From assembly GCF_022759505.1 (NCBI RefSeq), contig NZ_CP094289.1, forward strand, positions 2,418,001 through 2,482,000: a DNA stretch of 64,000 bases. Reading direction: 5' to 3'. Origin of the DNA: Georgenia sp. TF02-10 (GTDB taxonomy: Bacteria > Actinomycetota > Actinomycetes > Actinomycetales > Actinomycetaceae). The notes beneath the pieces were generated by a model that saw nothing but the letters and a program-made list of their open reading frames with translations, was not told where the DNA came from and made no database searches. The translations under genes were made by a program, and so were the position numbers. Each line of letters opens with the position of its first letter. Position 1 is the stretch's first letter. Below, one piece after another: positions 50,313-60,065 of this stretch.

Positions 50313-51578
50313 GTGAAGTCTGCCAGCAACACCCTGCCCGAGATACCCCCCAACGACGTCACCGCCGGGATCGACTGGGCCCGTGATGACCACGCGGTGT
50401 GCATCGTCGACGCCCGCGGCCGGGAGGTCGCCCGCGCGCTCGTGGAGCACACCGCGGCCGGCCTGCGCGACCTGATCACCTTCCTGCGCCGGCACGGCGC
50501 CGGGGAGGTCGCGATCGAACGGCCCGACGGCCCGGTCATCGACACCCTCCTCGGCGCCGAGCTGACCGTGGTGGTCATCAGCCCCAACCAGGTCAAGAAC
50601 CTGCGCGGGCGCTACGGCTCGGCGGGCAACAAGGACGACCGGTTCGACGCGTTCGTGCTGGCCGACACCCTGCGCACCGACCGGGCCCGGCTGCGCCGCC
50701 TCGAGCCCGACACCGCCGAGACCGTGGCGCTGCGCCGGGCCTGCCGGGCCCGCAAGGACCTCGTCACCCACCGGGTCGCCCTGGGCAACCAGCTGCGCGC
50801 CCACCTGCGCAACGTCTTCCCCGGCGCGGTCGGCCTGTTCGCCGACATCGACTCCGGCATCAGCCTGGCCTTCCTGACCCGCTTCACCACCCAGGACCAG
50901 GCCGACTGGCTCACCCCCAAGCGGCTGGGCGAGTGGCTGGCCAGGACCGGCTACCCCGGGCGCACCAGCCCCGAGGTCCTGCACACCCGCCTCAGGGCCG
51001 CCCCGCGCGGCGTGACCGGCCCTGACGCGGACACCCAGGCCAACATCACCAAGGCCCTGGTCGCGGTCCTGGCCACCTTGGTCGAGCAGATCAAGACCCT
51101 CACCGCCCAGATCGGCCGCCAGCTCCAGGACCACGCCGACCAGCACATCTTCACCAGCCTGCCCCGGTCCGGCACCGTGCGAGCCGCCCGCCTGCTCGCC
51201 GAGATCGGTGACTGCCGGGCCAAGTTCCCCACCCCGGACTCCCTGGCCTGCCTCGCCGGCGTGGCGCCCTCCACCCGGCAGTCCGGCAAGCTCCGCGCCG
51301 TCGGCTTCCGCTGGGCCTGCGACAAGCAGCTCCGCGACGCCGTCACCGACTTCGCCGGCGACTCCCGGCACGCCAACCCCTGGGCCGCCGACCTCTACGA
51401 CCGGGCCATAGCCCGCGGGCACGACCACCCCCACGCCGTCCGGGTCCTCGCCCGCGCCTGGCTCTACGTCATCTGGCACTGCTGGCAGGACCACACCGCC
51501 TACGACCAAGCCCGCCACCACGCCCTCCAACGCGTCCTCGCCGAGGCCGGCAACCCCCCGCACCGGCAGGCGGCTTGA
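50313..51578 (+). CDS. IS110-family transposase
   Basis: A 421-residue DEDD recombinase. N-terminal RuvC-like domain: TAGIDWARDDHAVCIVD with the first Asp, AIERPDGPVID with the Glu, and KNLRGRYGSAGNKDDRFDAF with the final Asp pair. C-terminal transposase_20 domain: IFTSLPRSGTVRAARLLAEI and LACLAGVAPSTRQSGK with the conserved serine. GTG at 50313 follows GAGGAGG. It appears intact. It sits opposite to the ICE operon between the coupling-protein gene and ssb, so may disturb read-through into ssb. Confidence 0.92.
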   Translation: MKSASNTLPEIPPNDVTAGIDWARDDHAVCIVDARGREVARALVEHTAAGLRDLITFLRRHGAGEVAIERPDGPVIDTLLGAELTVVVISPNQVKNLRGRYGSAGNKDDRFDAFVLADTLRTDRARLRRLEPDTAETVALRRACRARKDLVTHRVALGNQLRAHLRNVFPGAVGLFADIDSGISLAFLTRFTTQDQADWLTPKRLGEWLARTGYPGRTSPEVLHTRLRAAPRGVTGPDADTQANITKALVAVLATLVEQIKTLTAQIGRQLQDHADQHIFTSLPRSGTVRAARLLAEIGDCRAKFPTPDSLACLAGVAPSTRQSGKLRAVGFRWACDKQLRDAVTDFAGDSRHANPWAADLYDRAIARGHDHPHAVRVLARAWLYVIWHCWQDHTAYDQARHHALQRVLAEAGNPPHRQAA

Positions 51579-51631
51579 CACAGGGCTTCTCATGCGGGGT
51601 CACAGGTCAGGTACGGCCCGCGACCTGCAGG

Positions 51632-53392
51632 TCACGGGCCCGGTCGCAGGAGGCGTTCGACGTGGGCGCGGTCCTCGCGCAGCTGGGTGGCGTCGGCGCG
51701 CTTCGGCCAGGGACGCAGGGTGGTGATGATCGGGCGGGCGGTGCGCAGCATGACGACGCCGGTGCCGAACGGCAGAGTGCGCAGCACGTCGGGTGGGAGG
51801 ATCGGGACCCGCCGCACGGAGCGTTGGGTGGAGTGGGAGCCGTAGGCGTCGGTGGTGACGCTGTCGGTGGTCTCGTCGCGGTCGCCGATGAGCGTGGACA
51901 GGTCCTGCAGGTCGCGGCTGTTGGATGCGCCGCCGAGGATGACTTTCACGATGGAGGCGTCCCAGATCGCGTTGGCGTTGTTCTCGCCCCACTTCTCCCG
52001 CGCCTGAGCGAGCGATTGGAGCACGGGCAAGGTGGTGATGCCGGTGCCGCCGCCTTCGGCCATCAGCGTGGGAAGCGACGGCAACGGCGAGAGGTTCCCG
52101 ATCTCGTCCAAGGCGAGCAGCAGCGGCGGGTCCATCCGCGCGCCGGGTGAGCGTGCCGCGATCTTCCGCGCTGCCTCGACGAGGTCTTCGATGAACGCCG
52201 CCACGAGCGCAGCCGACGCCCCGGCTCCCGCACCCGTGGCGAGCAGGTACAGCGTGCCGCCGTCGCGTAGGAACGACTCCGGGTCGAACTCCTCACCGAC
52301 CGCTGGGGACACGGCGTCGAGTACGCGCGGGTCCGCGAGCGCGGCCAGGGCGAGGGACACGCCTTGCCAGATCGAGTCGCGGGTGCGGGGGTCGGCTTGC
52401 ACCATCGCGTCGAGGGAGTCGGCCCACCCGTCGGCCGCACCGGGATGGGTGGACAGGATGCGGACGGCATCACCGGCGAGGGTCGGGTTCAGCGCCCACT
52501 GGTAGAGGGTTCTCGCGTCGCGGCCGTCGAGCGCGGCGGCGTGGAGCAGCGCCTGGATGGCGGAGGTGGTCTTGCCTTCCCAGAACCCGGCTTCCTGCAC
52601 CCCACCGAACCCCGTGGCCGTCGCGAGCCCCTTGGCGCGGATCATCGCCGTGAGCGGGTCCTGGCAGCCACGCACCGGCGACCATCGCATCCCGGCGGAC
52701 AGGCCGGGAGCGAGCTGCTGCGGGTCGAAAACCGCGACAGGCCCCTTGCGTTCGCGGGCGCGGAGGGTGGCGGTGAGGTTGTCGGGGCGGGTGGAAGTGG
52801 TGATCACCGCGCCGGGCGCGTCGAGCACGCTGTTGATGACGACGTGCAGGCCCTTGCCGGAGCGGGGCGGTCCGATCAGGAGGATGCTGTCCTCGACGGT
52901 CGCCCACACCTGACCGCCCTTGCTCGTCCCGAGCAGGTAGCCGACATCGCCCGGCTCGGGCTTGCCGGTCAGGGACGGGCGGAGCGTGCCGGCCCGCTTG
53001 ACGAGCGCCTTCGGGGACGCGACGCGGGCGACCTCGGCGCCGCTGGCGGTGCCGGCAAGGTGGTGCGGGTTCGTCGCGGCGCGTGCTCGGCTGATCGCCC
53101 GCCACACGAACACCCCCGCGGCCGCGAGGATCCCCAGCAGCAGGACCACGACCGCCCAGTAAGCGAACGGGTTCAACCCCGCAGTTCCCAAGGCGGTGCC
53201 GGGGTCGGCGGGCCTCGCGAGCACGCCGAGACCGTCGGTGATTCCGGCGGTGGGTTGCGGATGGCCGGTGAGGAACGCGGCGATACTGCCGGCCAGACCG
53301 AGCACGCCGCCGAAGGCGACGACGGCGACCAGGCCGCCGAGTGCGATGTTCAAGAAGGCGTCGTTCGCGGGCCTGGGGTGAGCGGAGGGCAT
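51632..53392 (-). CDS. Type IV coupling protein (VirD4/TraG-like)
   Basis: Hexameric ATPase that hands the DNA-protein substrate to the secretion channel. The 586-residue protein has two N-terminal membrane helices (about 17-40 and 78-98), Walker A GPPRSGKG (174-181), Walker B LLLALDEIGN with LPTLMAEGGGTGI after it, and the TraM-recognition region (QSLAQAREKWGENNANAIWD). ATG at 53392. It clearly belongs to type IV secretion, unlike the FtsK-like transfer proteins of AICEs. Confidence 0.9.
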   Translation of the reverse strand: MPSAHPRPANDAFLNIALGGLVAVVAFGGVLGLAGSIAAFLTGHPQPTAGITDGLGVLARPADPGTALGTAGLNPFAYWAVVVLLLGILAAAGVFVWRAISRARAATNPHHLAGTASGAEVARVASPKALVKRAGTLRPSLTGKPEPGDVGYLLGTSKGGQVWATVEDSILLIGPPRSGKGLHVVINSVLDAPGAVITTSTRPDNLTATLRARERKGPVAVFDPQQLAPGLSAGMRWSPVRGCQDPLTAMIRAKGLATATGFGGVQEAGFWEGKTTSAIQALLHAAALDGRDARTLYQWALNPTLAGDAVRILSTHPGAADGWADSLDAMVQADPRTRDSIWQGVSLALAALADPRVLDAVSPAVGEEFDPESFLRDGGTLYLLATGAGAGASAALVAAFIEDLVEAARKIAARSPGARMDPPLLLALDEIGNLSPLPSLPTLMAEGGGTGITTLPVLQSLAQAREKWGENNANAIWDASIVKVILGGASNSRDLQDLSTLIGDRDETTDSVTTDAYGSHSTQRSVRRVPILPPDVLRTLPFGTGVVMLRTARPIITTLRPWPKRADATQLREDRAHVERLLRPGP

Positions 53393-53450
53393 GGGCGGGT
53401 CCTTCCTGAACTCGCCGCGTGTCGGCGAGGTCAGGAGGCAGGTGCGGAGT

Positions 53451-53948
53451 TCAGTCGATGCGGCGCACCATGGTGGTCCCGGAAATCCGGCCCAGCAGGA
53501 TCAGCTCCCCGGTCGCGGTCGCGTGTTCGGCACGGTCCAGCAACGCCCGGGCAGTGCCGTTGCCTGCGGCGGAGGTATGGCGCAGCACGAGCGCGATCGC
53601 CACGTCCTCACCGGGCACGAACCCGTCCGCGGTGAACTCCACCAGCTCCGGCCGCGGCCGCTCCGGAGACTCGTCGAGCGGTGCCGCGCCGTCGGGTTCG
53701 GGGGTCAGGATGTCGGCGTAGACGCTGCCGTCGAGCTCGCGGACCTCGACCCGAGTCGGGCTGGCAAACCGGGCAATGAGCTCGGCGATCGCCGGCCCGA
53801 GCTCGGCGCGGCGGGTCGGCGTCGCGGGCAGCCGTTTGCCGTTCACGGTGAGCACGACGTGCTCCGCTGAGACGACCTCGGCGATGATCTGCGGCAGCAC
53901 CGGCGGCACCGACCCGGGCGACTCGACCCGTCGCCCGCGGCCGATCAC
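53451..53948 (-). CDS. Hypothetical ICE protein, 165 residues
   Basis: GTG start at 53948 overlaps the VirB4-like gene stop by 4 bases, so the two are co-translated. A soluble protein with VLPQIIAEVVSAEHVVLTVN and several beta-rich stretches, ending GRISGTTMVRRID. Not recognised, but its tight coupling between VirB4- and VirD4-like genes suggests a role in transfer. Confidence 0.7.
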   Translation of the reverse strand: MIGRGRRVESPGSVPPVLPQIIAEVVSAEHVVLTVNGKRLPATPTRRAELGPAIAELIARFASPTRVEVRELDGSVYADILTPEPDGAAPLDESPERPRPELVEFTADGFVPGEDVAIALVLRHTSAAGNGTARALLDRAEHATATGELILLGRISGTTMVRRID

Positions 53949-55477
53949 AGAGACTCTCCCGCGCCGTCACCGCGGGCTCGCCCGGCGGTGGGATCGAGCA
54001 TCCGAGACCGAGTATCGAAGGCCTGCAACTCAGCAGGATGCAACTGATGTTGCACGACGTACGAGGATTCTTTGATCCGCCAGAGCCCTTGTCCGGTGCC
54101 CAGGGCGGGCAGCAGCTTCCGCTCCGTGCCGGTCAGCCCGAGCGCCTGCGCGGTGGCGCCAAGCTGGTCGGATTCTTGCCGGTAGATGATCCTGGTCTCC
54201 GCGTTCGCGAGCAGCGACGACGCCAGCGCGCGCATCGCCGACCCCTGATCTCCCACGTTCTCGAGGTCGCTGAGCTTGTGGAAGATGAGCAGGTTCGCCA
54301 GCCCGTAATGTCTCGCGAGGCGCCAGTGGGCGTCCATGCGACGCAACAATGACGGGTGCGACATCAGCCGCCACGCCTCGTCGTACACGACCCACCGCTG
54401 TCCACCGTTCGGGTCCAGCAGTGCAGACTCCATCCACGCCGACGAGCACGTCATCAGCACCGAGATCAGAGTGCTGTTCTCCACGACGCGGGACAGGTCC
54501 AGGGAGAGCATCGGCAGCGACGGGTCGAACCGAACCGTAGATGGACCGTCGAACAAGCCCTGCAGGTCCCCAGCGACCAGGCGCCGCAGCGCGTGCCCGA
54601 CCAGTCGCCCGTCCTCGGCCAGCCTCCCGTCGGTGTCCTCGGCGCGGTCGGGGGCGAGGATACGGTCGACCACCATCGGCAGGATCGGCACCGAGCTCTG
54701 CGAGACCGTGGCACGCAAGGCGACGTCGATCGCGGTGTGCTCCAACGGCGTCAACGACCGCTCCAGCACGGTCTCCGCGAGCGCGCCGATCAGATCCCGC
54801 CGGCGGGCGGCGACGGTGGTGGCCCACTCGTCGTCGGCGACCCCGGCCGGGCGGTAGCCCTCATCGAGCGGGTTCAGGCGGGCACCCAGCCCGTGGCCGA
54901 GGATGATCGCCTTCCCACCGACGGCCTGCGCGACCGGGGTGTGCTCGCCCTTCGGGTCACCGGGCACGTACACGCGGCGACCGAAGGCGATCGACCGGGT
55001 GTAGAGCGACTTCGCCAGGCTGGACTTGCCGCTGCCGACGATCCCGGCCAGCACCAGGTTGGGGGCGGTGATGATGCCCCGCTGGTAGAGCACCCACGGG
55101 TCGTAGACGAACGATCCGGAGCTGTAGAGGTCCTGGCCGACGAACACCCCGTTCGAGCCGAGCCCGCCCTCGGCGAGGAACGGGTACGCGCCCTGCAACG
55201 CCGCGGACGTGTCCTGGTGTGCCGGGACCCGGAACCGTCTCGGGGAGCGCAGCGCCGCCGGCCCCGGCTCACCGCCACGCGGCAGGTATGTGGTCGCGCG
55301 GGCCTCGGCCCGTTCCGCCTCGTATCGCGCCTTGGCTTCGGCGCGTGTCGTGGCCTGGTCCTGCGCGAGGACCTGACGTGCGGCGCGCTGCCGCTGCCGC
55401 CTGGCCTTCCGGTCGCCCTTGCCGGTCTCGACCAGGACGGTCGAGTACAGCTTCCTGCGTGTGTCGTCCGCGCCCAT
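53945..55477 (-). CDS. VirB4-like conjugation ATPase
   Basis: A 510-residue ATPase powering pilus or channel assembly. A charged coiled N-terminus (about 15-65) is followed by Walker A GIVGSGKSS (145-152), Walker B RWVVYDEAW, FHKLSDLENVGDQG, and the C-terminal RIIYRQESDQLG motif. It resembles the ATP-binding part of VirB4/TraE proteins of Gram-positive elements; the usual N-terminal VirB4 half is supplied by the SCO6880-like neighbour. Confidence 0.88.
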   Translation of the reverse strand: MGADDTRRKLYSTVLVETGKGDRKARRQRQRAARQVLAQDQATTRAEAKARYEAERAEARATTYLPRGGEPGPAALRSPRRFRVPAHQDTSAALQGAYPFLAEGGLGSNGVFVGQDLYSSGSFVYDPWVLYQRGIITAPNLVLAGIVGSGKSSLAKSLYTRSIAFGRRVYVPGDPKGEHTPVAQAVGGKAIILGHGLGARLNPLDEGYRPAGVADDEWATTVAARRRDLIGALAETVLERSLTPLEHTAIDVALRATVSQSSVPILPMVVDRILAPDRAEDTDGRLAEDGRLVGHALRRLVAGDLQGLFDGPSTVRFDPSLPMLSLDLSRVVENSTLISVLMTCSSAWMESALLDPNGGQRWVVYDEAWRLMSHPSLLRRMDAHWRLARHYGLANLLIFHKLSDLENVGDQGSAMRALASSLLANAETRIIYRQESDQLGATAQALGLTGTERKLLPALGTGQGLWRIKESSYVVQHQLHPAELQAFDTRSRMLDPTAGRARGDGAGESL

Positions 55478-55525
55478 CGCGCACCCCGTTCCCTTCGCCT
55501 GTGATTTCCGGTGGTCAGGTGCGGG

Positions 55526-56974
55526 TCACAGGCCGCGGCCCAGCGGCAGAGCTGCGGCGACGAACGCCTGCGCCTGCTGCCCGACCAGCAGGCGGGTCTC
55601 GCAGGAGGCCTGGATTGCGGCCTGCTCGATCGCGGCGACCGCGGCGTCGAGCTCGTCGATGCTCGAGGCGGAGATGGCGATCAGCCCGGTGTAGCGCAGC
55701 ACGCCGTGCCCGGCGGTGAGGTCCGCCTCCTGCTGGAGCACGTCGGCGTACTCGGCGGACTGGGAGGCGTCCTCGATCTGCCCGATCCGCTGCCGCTGAC
55801 TCTGGTCGCTGATGTACTCGGTCTTTTTCTTGCGGATGTCGCGGGCGGCCTGGTCGGAGCGCACCGGGTCGTACAGCAGTGTCACGGCCCGGCGGATGCC
55901 GCTGGAGAGCAGGATCGGGGCGAGGAACCCCGGGTAGACCTGGGAGCGGGGCCACTGCGACACCCACAGAACCGCGTGGTGGGCGGAGTCGGACCGGAGC
56001 CGGCTCCAGGTCTCCTCGACCGCGACGGGGCCCGCGGTGGCGAGGTCGCGGCCGATGTCACCGGCCCGGTCGAGGGTGGCGGCGATCTGCGGGTCGTAGG
56101 CGGTGCGGAGCATCACCGCGAGATCCCCAGGGGTGTACCAGTCGGAGGGCTTCAGGTCCGCGGCGCGCAGTGCGGTGGTGAGGGTGTGCATCTCCTGCCG
56201 CAGCACTTCGGCGGCACCCTTGATCCCGCCTCCTGCGGAGCGGATCTGCCGGGAGGCGGCGCGCATGTCCAATGCGAGGGACAGGGTGGTGATGTGGCGT
56301 TCCCCGGCGGGCCCGGCGCGTTCGATGAGTTCGGCGTAGGTCTTCGCGACCCACGACCCGTCGTCGTGGCCGTGCTCGGTCCACCACTGCGACAGGCCGG
56401 AGCCGGAATCCGGGACGGTGCGCTCGAGGACCTGCACGCGGGCGATGCGCCCGGAGCGGCACACGGTGGACAGCACCCGGCCCCAGCCGTGCACGCGACG
56501 CTCCTGCTCACCGGGGTCCATCAGCACGAACGCGGAGTGGGTCACCTCCAGGATCGCGGTCAGGGTCTGCGCGTGCGGGTCGTGCACCATCACCGCCCCG
56601 GACTCGGGATCCTCGTACTGGCGCAGCGCGGCCGCGTCGCCGGGCAGGGCGAGGGTGCCTGCGGGGCGGAGCTTGACGATCCGGCGCCGGTACACGGTCT
56701 GGCGGGCGGCCTTGCGCCAGACCCAGTGCCCGGTGATCGGCACCCACTCGATGAGCTTGCGCCCGCCGACTCCGACGACCGCGAGCGCCGCCAGGGTCAG
56801 CCACACCGGGGCGGTGTAGAGCGCTGCGGGACCGCCGGAATACAGCGCGGCGATGAAGATGACCGCGCCGGTGGCGAGGGCGATCACCTGCGGCAGCGAC
56901 AGGCCCAGGATGATGCCGCGGGTGGTGAGCCGGGAGAACTTCACCGGGCTCAGCTCGTAGTCGGTGGTGGCCAT
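55526..56974 (-). CDS. SCO6880-like conjugation protein (PrgI/VirB4 N-terminal type)
   Basis: A 482-residue protein with two membrane helices (about 25-45 and 50-70), like PrgI/VirB3, and a soluble domain matching the SCO6880 family (ALRQYEDPESGAVMVHD, LSQWWTEHGHDDGSWVAKTY). ATG at 56974 follows GAAGGAG; the 19 in-frame codons upstream are not used. It pairs with the next gene, so the VirB3-VirB4 functions are split between two proteins. Confidence 0.85.
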   Translation of the reverse strand: MATTDYELSPVKFSRLTTRGIILGLSLPQVIALATGAVIFIAALYSGGPAALYTAPVWLTLAALAVVGVGGRKLIEWVPITGHWVWRKAARQTVYRRRIVKLRPAGTLALPGDAAALRQYEDPESGAVMVHDPHAQTLTAILEVTHSAFVLMDPGEQERRVHGWGRVLSTVCRSGRIARVQVLERTVPDSGSGLSQWWTEHGHDDGSWVAKTYAELIERAGPAGERHITTLSLALDMRAASRQIRSAGGGIKGAAEVLRQEMHTLTTALRAADLKPSDWYTPGDLAVMLRTAYDPQIAATLDRAGDIGRDLATAGPVAVEETWSRLRSDSAHHAVLWVSQWPRSQVYPGFLAPILLSSGIRRAVTLLYDPVRSDQAARDIRKKKTEYISDQSQRQRIGQIEDASQSAEYADVLQQEADLTAGHGVLRYTGLIAISASSIDELDAAVAAIEQAAIQASCETRLLVGQQAQAFVAAALPLGRGL

Positions 56975-57044
56975 GACGCTCCTTCGGACGACGCATACGG
57001 GGTGGTCGTCTGCCAGGTACGCGCCGGGCACCGCCCGGACGCGC

Positions 57045-57113
57045 GGAAGCGGCGACGCTCCGTGGCTGGGTCAGGTCGCTACAGCTGACCCAGCCGGGTG
57101 CGCCGCCGCTTCC
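57045..57113. repeat. Two-tier inverted repeat in the transfer operon
   Basis: An inner stem GGCTGGGTCAG (57064-57074) with CTGACCCAGCC (57085-57095) is nested in an outer stem GGAAGCGGCG (57045-57054) with CGCCGCTTCC (57104-57113), all perfect. It fills most of the 184-bp gap between the VirB6-like and SCO6880-like genes. No T run follows, so mRNA processing, attenuation or protein binding are more likely than simple termination. Confidence 0.75.
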
Positions 57114-57158
57114 GGGGCGGGGCGAGTTCACCTCCTCTCGACGTGTGTGGTGGGTCGG

Positions 57159-58781
57159 TTACCGCTTGCCCGGATCCGTCGGGGGCGGCGCCGCTGGTGG
57201 TGGTGAGGTGCGTGGCTCCGCCGGGGCCTGCGGCGGCGGTGCCGACGTGGTCGGCTGGGAGGGGGAACTCGGCTGGGACCGTCGCTGCGCGGGCGGCTGG
57301 GACGCGGCGTTCGCCGGAGGCTGCCCGCCCTGCTCGCTGCTCGCCGGAGGCGTGGCCGGCTGGGCAGGGGCCCCGCTCTGCGATGGTGCGGGGCGCGGGG
57401 TGTCCGGACGCTGCTGCTGGGCACCGGCGGGAGGCGGGCTCTGGCCCTCCTGCGCCGCGGAGGCGTGTCCTTCGGCGCTGCGACCGATCGCACCGCCGAG
57501 CTTAGGCCCGGCTTCCGCCGCGCCCTTGGCGATCTTCGCGCCGGCCACCGCGGCGATCCCGATCGGCCCGGCCGCGGCGCCCGCGCCGGCACCCGCTGCG
57601 GCACCGCCACCGCTGGCAGCTGCACCACCGCCCGCGGCCGCACCACCGCCCCCGGCTGCACCGGCACTGCCTCCACCCGCTGCACCGCCGGCACCCGCAC
57701 CAGCCCCCGCGCCCTGCCCGGCGGGGGCCGCCTGGCCGGCTCCGGGCGGTGGCGGCGGTCCGCCAGGCCCGCCACTGCCCCCTGCGCCGCCGGGTCCGTC
57801 GTCGCCGGCGCCGTCGAGGACCTGCTTGGGGGCGGGTCCGTCGGGCTTGCCAGACATCGGCAGCGGCCGGTTCATCGACTGCTTCGCCTCTTGTTCGGCG
57901 GACATCACGTGGTACATGTCGAAGCCGACGAACGAGATGAACTTGTACACCATGTACGGGGCGAATGCGGCGACGAACATGAGCACGATCCCCGCGACCG
58001 GGTCGGCGATCGAGGCGAGGTCGAAGTCGATCGGCGCGTTGGTCTGGTTGATCGCGACGAGGAACACCACGGCGATGACCAGCTTGGAGAAGATCAGCGC
58101 GAGCACGAAGCTTGCCCACTTCCCGAACCACCCCCGGGTGGCATCCCAGGACCCGCCTGACAGGGCGATTGGGGCGAGCACGACACCGACGAGGATGAGC
58201 GCTTTGCGGATCAGCAGGCTGAACCACACGATTGCCGCGGCGGTGAGCGCGAGGAACGACAGGAAGATCGTGATGATCGCCCCGGCCCCGGGGGCGGTCA
58301 GGTTGATCGCGGTGAGCCCGGCGACGAGGAGCCCGATCTTCGCGCCCATCTCCTCCAAGGTCGTGCCGGTGGCCTGGATGACCCCGATGGTGAGCTGATC
58401 GACGACTTCCAGCAGCGTGGTGGTGAGAGTGAGCACCAGGAACGAGCCGAGCACGCTGCGTGCGAGCCCGAGGGCGGTGCGGGACAACGCGGACGGGTCG
58501 CGGCGGATGAGGCCGGTGATCAGCTGCAGGCAGAAGAAGATCAGCATGATGAAGATCGCGATCCCGAACATCACGTTGTAGACGGTGATGTAGCCGGGTG
58601 CGGTCAGGTCGACCAGGGTGGTGGTGTCGAACAGCCACCACACGCCCTGGAACATCCAGGACGCGGCCTGCCCGACGGCCTGGGCGAGCCAGTCGAACGG
58701 GGCGCTGATCAGCGTCGCGGCGGTCTCGCCGGCGACGTCGCAGACGTGGCTGATGATGGGGACGTCACAGATCCCGTCCAT
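57159..58781 (-). CDS. TrbL/VirB6-like channel protein
   Basis: A 540-residue polytopic protein. After a short N-terminus (MDGICDVPIISHVCDVAGET) come about six to seven hydrophobic helices up to residue 300, then a 240-residue cytoplasmic-type tail extremely rich in Gly, Ala and Pro. The hydrophobic core and its place before VirB4-like genes fit the TrbL/VirB6 inner channel. The low-complexity tail is longer than in most homologues. Confidence 0.85.
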   Translation of the reverse strand: MDGICDVPIISHVCDVAGETAATLISAPFDWLAQAVGQAASWMFQGVWWLFDTTTLVDLTAPGYITVYNVMFGIAIFIMLIFFCLQLITGLIRRDPSALSRTALGLARSVLGSFLVLTLTTTLLEVVDQLTIGVIQATGTTLEEMGAKIGLLVAGLTAINLTAPGAGAIITIFLSFLALTAAAIVWFSLLIRKALILVGVVLAPIALSGGSWDATRGWFGKWASFVLALIFSKLVIAVVFLVAINQTNAPIDFDLASIADPVAGIVLMFVAAFAPYMVYKFISFVGFDMYHVMSAEQEAKQSMNRPLPMSGKPDGPAPKQVLDGAGDDGPGGAGGSGGPGGPPPPPGAGQAAPAGQGAGAGAGAGGAAGGGSAGAAGGGGAAAGGGAAASGGGAAAGAGAGAAAGPIGIAAVAGAKIAKGAAEAGPKLGGAIGRSAEGHASAAQEGQSPPPAGAQQQRPDTPRPAPSQSGAPAQPATPPASSEQGGQPPANAASQPPAQRRSQPSSPSQPTTSAPPPQAPAEPRTSPPPAAPPPTDPGKR

Positions 58782-58818
58782 ACCGTTCCCCTCCTCTCAT
58801 GAGTCGAAAGGGGGCGGG

Positions 58819-59142
58819 TCAGGAGACGGTCTGGCCGACGTTCCAGAAGAAGTTGATCAGCGTGACAGCAGCGCCGGTGATGATCGCGGCGCCGCAGGAG
58901 ATCAGCACGCCGAGCTTCCCGCGGGAGGCGAGGTGCGGGTTGGAGCTGTTGGCGCCGAAGCCCCAGACGACGGCCGAGATGATCAGGGCGAGCACGGACA
59001 GGATGAGTCCGACGGTCATCACGGCGCCGACGATGGTGCGGAGAGCTGCGATGCCCGGAAGGCCGGAATCGTTGGGGTTGATGTCGATCTGCGCCGGCAG
59101 CACGGTCGCCGTCTGGGCGAGGGCGTCGAGGATGAGGGTCAT
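58819..59142 (-). CDS. DUF6112-like small membrane protein (pilin/VirB2 position)
   Basis: A 107-residue protein with an N-terminal segment, two hydrophobic helices (ALRTIVGAVMTVGLILSVLA and LGVLISCGAAIITGAAVTLI) and a polar loop, the layout of TrbC/VirB2 pilins and of the DUF6112 family of actinobacterial elements. ATG at 59142. A shorter paralogue lies at 60066. Confidence 0.8.
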   Translation of the reverse strand: MTLILDALAQTATVLPAQIDINPNDSGLPGIAALRTIVGAVMTVGLILSVLALIISAVVWGFGANSSNPHLASRGKLGVLISCGAAIITGAAVTLINFFWNVGQTVS

Positions 59143-59218
59143 GTGGGGCTCCTTCACGAATGTGTGAGCCCTGCCCGGTGCGGGGCTCATCGAGACAGGT
59201 GCGGACCCCGCGTTCCGG

Positions 59219-60058
59219 TTACAGACCCAGCCGCCGGGCGGCGGGCGAGGTGCGCGAGACGCCTGCCCGCAGGCCGCTCGCGCCGGCAGGGTCTGGGTCG
59301 AGCTCTGCGGCGCGTGCGGCGAGCTGTTCGGTGAGCCGGGTCGCCCTGTGTGAGGCGTGCACGGCATCACGGGCCAGTGCCCGTGCCGTCGGTTCGCCGC
59401 CGCCCCGGAGCACGGCTCGTTCGTCGGCGAGGTCGCGTTCGTTCTCGTCGTGGAAGGTGCTGATGACCGCACGCAGCTCGGTGATGGAGAGGACTTCGCT
59501 GAACGGTTCGACCTCCACCCAGTTCTGCTGACGGGTCGACCAGACCTCCATCACCCAGGTGTACCCGTCGATGGAGCCCATGAAGTTCGCGTCGTCCCAG
59601 AACGTCAGCCGTTGCCGTTCGGGGTACTCGAGCACGTTGCCGTAGTCGTTGTTCACGTAGGAGCGCCAGTGCGCGTGCGGGTAGCCGGCGGTGATGCGTT
59701 CGGCCAGCTCTTCGGCCAACGGGTAGGTGGTCAGCGGGAGGGGTTCGCCGATGTTCTCCTCGTCGATGAACGTCGCAGCGATCCCGATCATCTCCTCCGG
59801 CGTGGCCGCGGACCCGGCGCCGCCCGGGACGGGCCGGTAGGTCTCATCCCGTCCGTCCCACTCCTCGACGCCCCACACGTAGCCGGCCTCACCCGCCGCT
59901 GTGGTGATGCGCAGCAAGATCCGCTCGGGGAACACGATCGCCGCGCTAGGTGACCAGTCCGGGTCGGCGTGGTAGATCCACGCCCCGCCGGGACGGTGCT
60001 CCTCCTCGAGGATCTGGAGGAGCTGATGACTGGTGGGCTGGGGCTCCATATCGGCCAT
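59219..60058 (-). CDS. Hypothetical ICE protein with an internal duplication
   Basis: A 279-residue soluble protein whose two halves look alike. RILLRITTAAGEAGYVWGVE...TPEEMIGIAATFIDEEN is echoed by RQRLTFWDDANF...DGYTWVMEVW...SITELRAVISTFHDENE about 90 residues later. The C-terminal 70 residues are Ala/Arg-rich. No named family. It is encoded between two pilin-like paralogues, which suggests a role with them. Confidence 0.75.
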   Translation of the reverse strand: MADMEPQPTSHQLLQILEEEHRPGGAWIYHADPDWSPSAAIVFPERILLRITTAAGEAGYVWGVEEWDGRDETYRPVPGGAGSAATPEEMIGIAATFIDEENIGEPLPLTTYPLAEELAERITAGYPHAHWRSYVNNDYGNVLEYPERQRLTFWDDANFMGSIDGYTWVMEVWSTRQQNWVEVEPFSEVLSITELRAVISTFHDENERDLADERAVLRGGGEPTARALARDAVHASHRATRLTEQLAARAAELDPDPAGASGLRAGVSRTSPAARRLGL

Positions 60059-60065
60059 GGTGTCC

